11,691 bases of DNA, from positions 1 through 11,691 of the forward strand of contig JAQTMA010000125.1 of assembly GCA_028714615.1 (NCBI GenBank). The letters are read 5' to 3'. Positions 6,997-11,691 of the stretch are shown piece after piece (within the stretch, counting starts at the first letter, position 1; every line of letters starts with the position of its first letter). A program made the translations under genes and the position numbers. This stretch comes from Anaerolineaceae bacterium (GTDB lineage Bacteria; Chloroflexota; Anaerolineae; Anaerolineales; Anaerolineaceae). The notes under the pieces are model-generated. The model did not search any database. It was not told the origin of the DNA and saw only the letters and a program-made list of their open reading frames with translations.

Positions 6997-7039
6997 AGAC
7001 ACCCCCATTGGGAATCGCCGTGGGGTTGACAGATCGTCT
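6993..7039 (+). repeat. Degenerate relative of the rho-operon terminator hairpin
   Basis: GTAGAGACACCCCC begins inside the stop codon of the DUF1566 gene and resembles GTAGAGACGCCCC at 2733-2745. Downstream, TGGGGT (7021-7026) and GTCT (7036-7039) can pair with ACCCCCA (7001-7007, one bulged C) and AGAC (6997-7000), leaving a large internal loop. It could be a decayed terminator or a copy of a dispersed palindromic element. Confidence 0.35.
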
Positions 7040-7054
7040 TAATTATTGTACGGT
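7026..7054 (+). promoter_or_regulatory. Predicted promoter of birA
   Basis: A perfect -35 box TTGACA at 7026-7031 is followed after 17 bp by TACGGT at 7049-7054, which keeps the key TA...T positions of a -10 box. Transcription would start near 7061, about 24 nt before the birA start. The -35 box overlaps the degenerate hairpin remnant. Confidence 0.5.
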
Positions 7055-7084
7055 AAGTAAATCGGCGATAGGCATGCGATCAAA

Positions 7085-7900
7085 ATGAACTCCCAACAAC
7101 TATCCTCCCTACTCTCCCCTCTCCCCCTTTCCGCCGTGCGCTTTTACGACCAGGTCGGATCGACTAACGACCTGGCGCGGGAATGGATCGATCAGGGCGC
7201 CTCGGAGCTGGCATTGGTGGTTGCCGACGAGCAAACCAGCGGGCGCGGGCGTTTCGACCGCCACTGGGTCACCCGACCGGGGGCCGCTTTGGCCTTCAGC
7301 TTGATCACCTATCCAACTCCTTCCGAAAGACAATGGCTCGGTCGCGTGGCTCCCTGGGGCGCACTGGGTGTGGCTGATGCGATCCAGCAGGTGACAGGTC
7401 TGCGCGCCGAGATCAAGTGGCCGAATGACGTTCTCTTGCACCGGCGAAAAGTGTGCGGCATCCTGGTGGAACCGATCTTCCGCGGGGACGAAGTCCAGGG
7501 AATCGTCACCGGGATTGGGATCAACGTCTCCCCCGATGCGCTCCCTCCCCCGCACCAAACCATCTTCCCAGCCACCAGCCTGGCTGGTGAGCTGGGCCGC
7601 CCCATCGACCGCTGGCAACTGCTGCGCGCTATCCTGTCGGGCATGCTCACCTGGCGGCCGAAGTTGGATACGGATGAGTTCTTGCGCGCCTGGGACGAAC
7701 GCCTGGCCTTCAAACGGGAAAGAGTTGTCCTGAGCAGCGGTTACGCCTCCCAGCCGGACCGGACTGGCCGGCTGTTAGGTATTGATGCGAGGGGGTTGCT
7801 TCGCCTGCAAGACGATCAGGGCCGGGATTTTTCTGTCGCGGTTGGCGAAGTGCATCTGCGTCCAGACGAATCGCACAACTCCTCCACCAAGCCTATTTAA
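7085..7900 (+). CDS. birA: Biotin--[acetyl-CoA-carboxylase] ligase, group I (no HTH)
   Basis: The enzyme makes biotinyl-5'-AMP from biotin and ATP and transfers biotin to the lysine of biotin carboxyl carrier domains, in the cytoplasm. The 271-residue protein has the family motifs in order: STNDLAREW near 26-34, QTSGRGRF at 50-57, KWPNDV at 111-116 with K111 equivalent to the biotin-contacting lysine of E. coli BirA, KVCGILVEP at 122-130 and GIGINVSP at 143-150. A small SH3-like C-terminal domain covers about 213-260, including GRLLGIDARGLLRL. The usual second glycine after GRGR is replaced (GRGRFDRHW), which is worth noting. There is no N-terminal winged helix, so this is the monofunctional form and should not repress biotin genes. 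The ATG at 7085 has only a weak ribosome-binding site. The gene is transcribed alone, with its own promoter and a terminator 78 bp after the stop. Confidence 0.95.
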   Translation: MNSQQLSSLLSPLPLSAVRFYDQVGSTNDLAREWIDQGASELALVVADEQTSGRGRFDRHWVTRPGAALAFSLITYPTPSERQWLGRVAPWGALGVADAIQQVTGLRAEIKWPNDVLLHRRKVCGILVEPIFRGDEVQGIVTGIGINVSPDALPPPHQTIFPATSLAGELGRPIDRWQLLRAILSGMLTWRPKLDTDEFLRAWDERLAFKRERVVLSSGYASQPDRTGRLLGIDARGLLRLQDDQGRDFSVAVGEVHLRPDESHNSSTKPI

Positions 7901-7977
7901 TGGTTGCTTGATTGGCTCTTTTTTCCTGATCGTTGCCGAACGAGTTTCCCCTGCACTTCTACCATATCCCCTATTCC

Positions 7978-8004
7978 AACAGCCGCCATAATCGCGGCTG
8001 TTTT
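7978..8004 (+). terminator. Intrinsic terminator after birA
   Basis: AACAGCCGC (7978-7986) and GCGGCTGTT (7994-8002) form a perfect 9-bp stem with a 7-nt loop, ending in TTTT at 8001-8004. Nothing gene-like was seen between the birA stop and this hairpin. Confidence 0.8.
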
Positions 8005-8069
8005 CATTGAAAGCCTTGCCTCCTGACCACGGATCGACTGATTCATTCGTCATATTCGTCTACCTGTTC

Positions 8070-8091
8070 GTTTGCAAACCCACGATTCGTG
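8070..8091. promoter_or_regulatory. Two adjacent palindromes upstream of lhgO
   Basis: GTTTGCAAAC (8070-8079) is a perfect 10-bp palindrome. CACGATTCGTG (8081-8091) is a perfect 5+1+5 inverted repeat one base further on. Together they cover roughly -51 to -30 relative to the predicted lhgO transcription start and so overlap the -35 region, where an operator could sit. Known: lhgO in enterobacteria is controlled by the GntR-type repressor CsiR. No such regulator is in this window. Confidence 0.3.
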
Positions 8092-8106
8092 CATTCATTA
8101 TCTTTA

Positions 8107-8115
8107 TGGTACAAT
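8107..8115 (+). promoter_or_regulatory. Extended -10 promoter of lhgO
   Basis: TGGTACAAT gives an extended -10 (TG at 8107-8108, then TACAAT at 8110-8115). The -35 region is poor, as is common for extended -10 promoters. Transcription would start near 8121, about 35 nt before the ATG at 8156. Confidence 0.5.
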
Positions 8116-8155
8116 TTCATGCATACGTTATGGGGATGGAATAGCGGAGATACCT

Positions 8156-9370
8156 ATGGAAAAATCAATGGCATACGACGTCGCGATTGTCGGTGGGGGG
8201 ATCGTCGGCATGGCCACAGCGATGGCTTTGGTACAGGCAACCCATCCTCGCCTGATCGTCCTGGAAGCGGAAGACCACCTGGCCGCGCACCAGACCGGCC
8301 ACAATAGCGGCGTGATCCATTCGGGCATATATTACAAGCCAGGCTCGCTCAAGGCGCGCAATTGCATCGAAGGCCGGCTGGCGCTGTACCACTTTTGTGA
8401 AGAGCATGGACTCGCTGTCGATCACTGCGGAAAAATCATCGTCGCTACCGAGCAAAAAGAGCTGCCTGCCTTGGAAAACCTGTACCAACGCGGGCTTGCC
8501 AACGGGCTGGAAGGTTTACGTCGCCTGAGCTCCGAAGAAATCAAGGAATACGAGCCGCACGCCGCCGGGATCGCCGGGTTGCACGTCGTCCAGACCGGCA
8601 TCGTCGATTACCTGCAGGTGACCAATGCCTACGCGGAGATAGTCTCAGCCCAGGGCGGCGTCATCCAAACCAACTCCCGCATGACCGGCTTGCGCCAGCT
8701 CTCCGGTGAGCTGGTCATCGAGACCACCCAGGGTCCCATCCACTGCCACAACCTGGTCAACTGCGCCGGTCTGCAATCCGACCGCATTGCGCGGATGTGC
8801 GGGGTCGATCCCAAGCTGCAAATCCTCCCTTTCCGCGGTGAATACTACGATCTCGTCTCGGGGCGCGCCAACTTGGTGAACAACCTGGTTTACCCGGTTC
8901 CCGACCCGAATTTCCCCTTCCTGGGGGTGCATCTGACCCGGAAAGTCCATGGGGGAGTGGATGCAGGGCCCAATGCAGTCCTGGCCTTTAAGCGCGAGGG
9001 CTACAAGATGTTCGATATCTCGATCCCCGACATGTGGGAATACGCTACGTACCTGGGATTCTGGCGCATGGCGCTGAAATACTGGCAGACCGGTTTTCTG
9101 GAAATGTACCGTTCAATCAGCAAAGCCGCTTTCGTGCATGCCCTGCAGCGCCTGGTGCCGGAGCTGCGCAATGAGGATGTCTTCCGCAGCGGTTCGGGCG
9201 TGCGCGCCCAGGCGCTTGAGCCCACCGGCTTTCTGGTGGATGATTTCCGCATTGTGGAAGCCGATCACATGATACACGTGCTGAATGCGCCTTCGCCTGC
9301 GGCAACAGCATCGATCTCCATCGGCAAATCAATTGCCAATATGGTTGTGAAAAATTTCACGCTGGTGTAA
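8156..9370 (+). CDS. lhgO: L-2-hydroxyglutarate oxidase/dehydrogenase (FAD)
   Basis: This FAD enzyme of the DAO family oxidises L-2-hydroxyglutarate to 2-oxoglutarate, passing electrons to the quinone pool (E. coli LhgO) or to oxygen. The protein of 404 residues is a little shorter than E. coli LhgO (about 420). It shows the dinucleotide-binding motif GGGIVG at 13-18 after a beta strand, the family signature HQTGHNSGVIHSGIYY at 45-60, LPFRGEYY and FPFLGVHLTR in the substrate half, GPNAVLAFKREGY, SGVRAQAL and the C-terminal FAD-contacting NAPSPAATAS..IG. The ATG at 8156 is chosen because GGAGA lies 5 nt upstream and the Rossmann strand follows at once; an in-frame TTG at 8072 would add an unlikely 28-residue extension crossing the promoter. 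The gene stands alone. Its role is probably repair of the L-2-hydroxyglutarate by-product of 2-oxoglutarate metabolism. Confidence 0.93.
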   Translation: MEKSMAYDVAIVGGGIVGMATAMALVQATHPRLIVLEAEDHLAAHQTGHNSGVIHSGIYYKPGSLKARNCIEGRLALYHFCEEHGLAVDHCGKIIVATEQKELPALENLYQRGLANGLEGLRRLSSEEIKEYEPHAAGIAGLHVVQTGIVDYLQVTNAYAEIVSAQGGVIQTNSRMTGLRQLSGELVIETTQGPIHCHNLVNCAGLQSDRIARMCGVDPKLQILPFRGEYYDLVSGRANLVNNLVYPVPDPNFPFLGVHLTRKVHGGVDAGPNAVLAFKREGYKMFDISIPDMWEYATYLGFWRMALKYWQTGFLEMYRSISKAAFVHALQRLVPELRNEDVFRSGSGVRAQALEPTGFLVDDFRIVEADHMIHVLNAPSPAATASISIGKSIANMVVKNFTLV

Positions 9371-9373
9371 AAT
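9345..9373 (+). promoter_or_regulatory. Predicted promoter of the creatininase-family gene
   Basis: TTGTGA at 9345-9350 and TAAAAT at 9368-9373 are separated by 17 bp, inside and just past the end of lhgO. Transcription would start near 9380. GTGAAA and TTTCAC, 2 bp apart at 9347-9360, form a small inverted repeat overlapping the -35 box. Confidence 0.5.
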
Positions 9374-9386
9374 ATCCTGGTCAAGC

Positions 9387-9406
9387 GTGATTTACCTGTA
9401 AATCAC
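9387..9406. promoter_or_regulatory. 20-bp perfect inverted repeat, candidate operator
   Basis: GTGATTTACCTGTAAATCAC consists of two perfect 9-bp arms around a CT centre. It lies about +7 to +26 from the predicted start of transcription and 32 bp before the ATG, a standard repressor position. There is no T-run after it, so it is not an intrinsic terminator of lhgO. It could alternatively act as an RNA hairpin in the leader. The binding protein is unknown. Confidence 0.55.
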
Positions 9407-9438
9407 ACCACATTCCATGAATACACGATGGAGGAAAC

Positions 9439-10368
9439 ATGGCTGCCGAGTTCGTTCCCACGGCAAGCGAATGCTTGCATCCACAATCTGCCCAGGAAGA
9501 GTTGTCTCGCCGCCAATTCCTTTCCATTCTGGCGGCCAGCGGGGGAGCGCTCATGTTGGCCGCGTGTGGAGCCAACCCAGCCGGTTCGGCGCACCCTCTG
9601 TTTGAAGGATACTCCGTCTTTCAAGAGACAATGGTAGCGATGTCTTGGGTAGCCATCAAAGAGGCGGCTCAAGCCGGCGCCATCGTGTTACTTCCTGTGG
9701 GGGTCATTGAAGAACACGGTCCGCATATGGGATTGGCTCCCGATATTTACCAAACGTACAATTGGGCAAAGATGACTCGCCGAGCCCTGGAAGCCAAAGG
9801 CATCCGCACCTTGATCGCGCCACCCATGTATTGGGGGATCAGTTTACAAGTGCGCAATTATCCAGGGACGTTTACGATCCGACCCGCGACGATGAAATCC
9901 TTGTTATTTGACATCCACGCATCCTTAAATGAATGGGGTTTCAAATACGTCTTCAATTTCAGCGCACACGGAGATAGCTTGCACAATCAGGTTTTCGAAG
10001 AAGCAGTGAAGGAAGCCCATGATAAGTTACAGATCGAGGCATTCTTCGTGGTTCCTAACGGAACGAAAGTCACCGAAGAATCTCGTGCGGTATTCTTAAA
10101 AAAGATGGCGACCAGTGAGGTTATCCAGAAACACCTCGATTTCCATTCGGGAGCGTTTGAGACGGCAAAAATGGTGGCGTACTTTCCAAAAGACGTTGAC
10201 CAACAAGCTGCAAAAAGTCTGAAACCAACCACTGAATTTGCACCCTTCGGATATTGGGGTGATCCGGCTAGCTTTGACCAGATACCATCCAGCGAAATCC
10301 GAGCCATGGCGGAGGAAATCGTAGCAGCTACCGTTGAGGCAATTGAACCGGTCATTCAGAGAAAGTGA
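9439..10368 (+). CDS. Tat-exported lipoprotein of the creatininase family
   Basis: This 309-residue protein belongs to the creatininase amidohydrolase family (creatinine amidohydrolase, FAPy/ArfB-like deformylases, MftE). The N-terminus has a twin-arginine motif SRRQFLS at 23-29, a hydrophobic stretch and a lipobox LAAC with C43, so it should be Tat-exported folded and lipidated on the outer face. The metal-site motif EEHGPHMGLAPD at 91-102 places E91, H93 and D102 where creatininase has E34, H36 and D45. SAHGDS at 175-180 supplies H177 (H120 equivalent), with D179 at the E122 position. HSGAFET at 236-242 matches the family HAG..ET block. It is probably a metal-dependent amidohydrolase, but the substrate cannot be read. 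Start: ATG at 9439 with GGAGG 4 nt upstream. The gene looks less GC-rich than its neighbours, and has its own promoter and palindrome. Confidence 0.85.
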   Translation: MAAEFVPTASECLHPQSAQEELSRRQFLSILAASGGALMLAACGANPAGSAHPLFEGYSVFQETMVAMSWVAIKEAAQAGAIVLLPVGVIEEHGPHMGLAPDIYQTYNWAKMTRRALEAKGIRTLIAPPMYWGISLQVRNYPGTFTIRPATMKSLLFDIHASLNEWGFKYVFNFSAHGDSLHNQVFEEAVKEAHDKLQIEAFFVVPNGTKVTEESRAVFLKKMATSEVIQKHLDFHSGAFETAKMVAYFPKDVDQQAAKSLKPTTEFAPFGYWGDPASFDQIPSSEIRAMAEEIVAATVEAIEPVIQRK

Positions 10369-10395
10369 TTCGCATTACGTCGTCGTAATTATCAC
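10365..10395. terminator. Hairpin spanning both stop codons at the convergent junction
   Basis: The two genes converge with 6 bp between stops. ATTACG (10374-10379) pairs with CGTAAT (10384-10389) around a TCGT loop. An outer GTGAT (10365-10369) can pair with ATCAC (10391-10395) across an uneven internal loop. The hairpin contains the + strand TGA and the minus strand TAA. It has no T-run, so a terminator role is tentative. Confidence 0.3.
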
Positions 10396-11265
10396 CGCCA
10401 CCCCCACCAGGCACACCAAGGTACCGATGACCGCCCGGCGGGTGACCTGCTCTTTGAAGACCCATTTGGAGACCGGTAGGATGATGATGGGGGTCAACGC
10501 CATCAATGTCGAGGCAATACCGACAAAGGTGAGCTGGACGGCTACCAGAGAGAGCCACACACCGATAAACGGGCCGACAAAACTGCCTGCGGCCACGTTG
10601 TGCACGGCGCGTTTGTTTTGAAAAGCAGTCATCGTCTTCGAAAATTGCCCGGAGATCAGCGTCAGACCCCAGATCGCGAGCATAGCTACCAGCATGCGGA
10701 TGGCCACGCCAGAAACCGCAGGAAAATCACCGATCAAGCCCTGTTTGGCCAAAACCAATCCTCCCGCCTGCCCCGCTGCGCCCCCCAACCCACACAAGAT
10801 GCCGATACCATATTTCCTGATATCGTGGGAGCCGTCGCCGTTGGGCTTCTCCAGGACGACCAGGGCGATGCCAGCAATAGCCAGGGCAACACCCAGGATT
10901 TGCAACGGGGTGAGGCTTTCCTTCAAGAATATCCAGGCGATAAACGCGCCGATGACCGGGGCAAACGACATGAGCAACGTGGAGATGCGCGTTCCGATCA
11001 GAACGTATGCCTGGAACAGAAAACTGTCTCCCAGGACGAGGCCGATGAACCCGGAAAGCCCAAGCCACATCCAGCGTTCCCAACCCGCATTGACGGGAAG
11101 TAGAGAACCGAGTAATACCAGGTGCGCCACCATCACCAGGCTGACCGCGAAGATCAGCCGGATGCGATTGACCATAATCGAGCCGACCTCTTTTCCACCG
11201 GTGGTGAAGAAGACCGAGCTCATTGCCCAACAACAGGCTGTGATGATTGCTGCAAGTTCGCCCAT
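10375..11265 (-). CDS. EamA/DMT-superfamily permease
   Basis: This is a 296-residue integral membrane protein with about ten hydrophobic helices in two homologous halves, at about 4-137 and 153-294. This is the standard EamA (DUF6) layout of the drug/metabolite transporter superfamily. Each half ends with the same pattern: FLKESLTPLQILGVALAIAG near 113-132 and VFKEQVTRRAVIGTLVCLVG near 269-288. A conserved RI/R region near 34-36 follows the first helices. It probably exports or imports a small metabolite across the cytoplasmic membrane; the substrate cannot be predicted. The ATG start has AAAGG 5 nt upstream (11271-11275 on the complementary strand). It is the only minus-strand gene here, divergent from the YhdH-type gene and convergent with the creatininase-family gene. 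Confidence 0.9.
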   Translation of the reverse strand: MGELAAIITACCWAMSSVFFTTGGKEVGSIMVNRIRLIFAVSLVMVAHLVLLGSLLPVNAGWERWMWLGLSGFIGLVLGDSFLFQAYVLIGTRISTLLMSFAPVIGAFIAWIFLKESLTPLQILGVALAIAGIALVVLEKPNGDGSHDIRKYGIGILCGLGGAAGQAGGLVLAKQGLIGDFPAVSGVAIRMLVAMLAIWGLTLISGQFSKTMTAFQNKRAVHNVAAGSFVGPFIGVWLSLVAVQLTFVGIASTLMALTPIIILPVSKWVFKEQVTRRAVIGTLVCLVGVAVIITTT

Positions 11266-11299
11266 GATTGCCTTTGCTTTTTCGTGATTTAGTGGGCGA

Positions 11300-11305
11300 A
11301 TTATA
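11300..11305 (-). promoter_or_regulatory. -10 box of the EamA permease gene
   Basis: On the minus strand this reads TATAAT, 34 bp before the permease ATG. The hexamer 17 bp upstream is GCCAGG, a poor -35 box. Confidence 0.4.
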
Positions 11306-11382
11306 CCCCCGTCCTCAGAGACCCTGGCTCCGTGAGCAAAAGTAAGGAAAACCTTGTAATCCCTTTACCTGGTTGCCATCCA

Positions 11383-11401
11383 GAGTCCCCTTTGGGGATT
11401 C
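11383..11401. promoter_or_regulatory. Short inverted repeat before the YhdH-type promoter
   Basis: GAGTCCCC (11383-11390) and GGGGATTC (11394-11401) form an 8-bp stem with one G-U or mismatch position and a TTT loop. It ends 2 bp before the -35 box at 11404, in the divergent intergenic region, and is a possible operator. Confidence 0.3.
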
Positions 11402-11403
11402 GC

Positions 11404-11432
11404 TTGTGCCCCTCTCCCCTCGTTACTATAAT
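11404..11432 (+). promoter_or_regulatory. Predicted promoter of the YhdH-type gene
   Basis: TTGTGC at 11404-11409 and a consensus TATAAT at 11427-11432 are separated by 17 bp. The start of transcription would be near 11440, about 23 nt before the GTG start. Confidence 0.65.
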
Positions 11433-11462
11433 AGAGGCATCTCAGTTAACATGGGGTGAGCT

Positions 11463-11691
11463 GTGCATCCTGAACAAACATTTACAGCCTTATGGGTAGC
11501 AGAGAAACCGGGCGGCGGTGTTAGCCGCCAGATCGCCTTGCGACAAATCGGCGAGCTGCCGCACGGCGACCTGCTGGTGCGGGTACGCTACTCATCGCTC
11601 AATTACAAAGACGCTCTGTCGGCATCCGGAACCCACGGGGTGACCCGCCATTATCCGCACACTCCCGGGATCGATGCTGCCGGTGAGGTGG
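11463..11691 (+). CDS. yhdH: YhdH/YhfP-family oxidoreductase, partial (5' end only)
   Basis: The window holds the first 76 codons; the gene runs off the right edge. From the GTG start the product reads MHPEQTFTALWVAEKPGGG, then GDLLVRVRYSSLNYKDALSA and YPHTPGIDAAGEV. This is the GroES-like N-terminus of the medium-chain dehydrogenase family. SSLNYKDAL followed by a glycine-rich turn, RHYP and PGIDAAG is typical of YhdH/AcuI, NADPH-dependent acrylyl-CoA reductases, rather than zinc alcohol dehydrogenases. The cofactor-binding domain is outside the window, so the exact substrate is open. The start is supported by GGGGTG 4 nt upstream and by the position of family homology. An ATG at 11451 in the same frame is closed at once by a stop. 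Confidence 0.85.
   Translation, partial: MHPEQTFTALWVAEKPGGGVSRQIALRQIGELPHGDLLVRVRYSSLNYKDALSASGTHGVTRHYPHTPGIDAAGEV

Noticed and set aside
8072..8155. In-frame TTG as an earlier lhgO start
   Set aside because: It would add 28 residues crossing the promoter; the ATG at 8156 has a good ribosome-binding site and starts right before the Rossmann strand.

Overview
The window looks like ordinary chromosome from an Anaerolineae-type member of the Chloroflexota. This is inferred from the mix of genes: a transcriptional activator with TPR repeats and a C-terminal BTAD domain, a secreted repeat protein ending in FIPLVKRP, a Tat-exported lipoprotein, and a LysM/M23 envelope hydrolase behind rho. By eye the sequence is GC-rich, with visibly more A+T in the DUF1566 and creatininase-family genes. 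No phage, transposase, CRISPR array, tRNA or rRNA was seen. All genes read on the + strand except one permease gene.

Layout. (1) 1-341: a promoter and a long structured leader for rho. (2) 342-2722: rho and a membrane-anchored LysM/M23 peptidase gene, coupled by a 4-base GTGA overlap and closed by a strong hairpin terminator. The 3' arm and T-run of that hairpin have been amplified into five 20-bp tandem copies. (3) 3139-6996: a TPR-wHTH-BTAD regulator, a small unrecognised protein, and a secreted protein with two DUF1566 repeats. The last two overlap at their junction, so the three may form one unit. (4) 7085-7900: a biotin-protein ligase with its own promoter and terminator. (5) 8156-9370: an L-2-hydroxyglutarate oxidase/dehydrogenase. 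(6) 9439-10368: a Tat-lipoprotein of the creatininase family, with its own promoter and a perfect 20-bp palindrome just after the predicted transcription start. (7) 10375-11265, minus strand: an EamA/DMT permease convergent with the previous gene, only 6 bp away. (8) 11463-end: the start of a YhdH-type alcohol dehydrogenase/acryloyl-CoA reductase, cut by the window edge.

No single striking new system stands out. The best leads are regulatory or architectural: the half-terminator tandem array after rho-M23, the duplicated hairpin leader of rho, the palindrome controlling an exported creatininase-family protein, and the regulator/small-protein/secreted-repeat-protein cassette.
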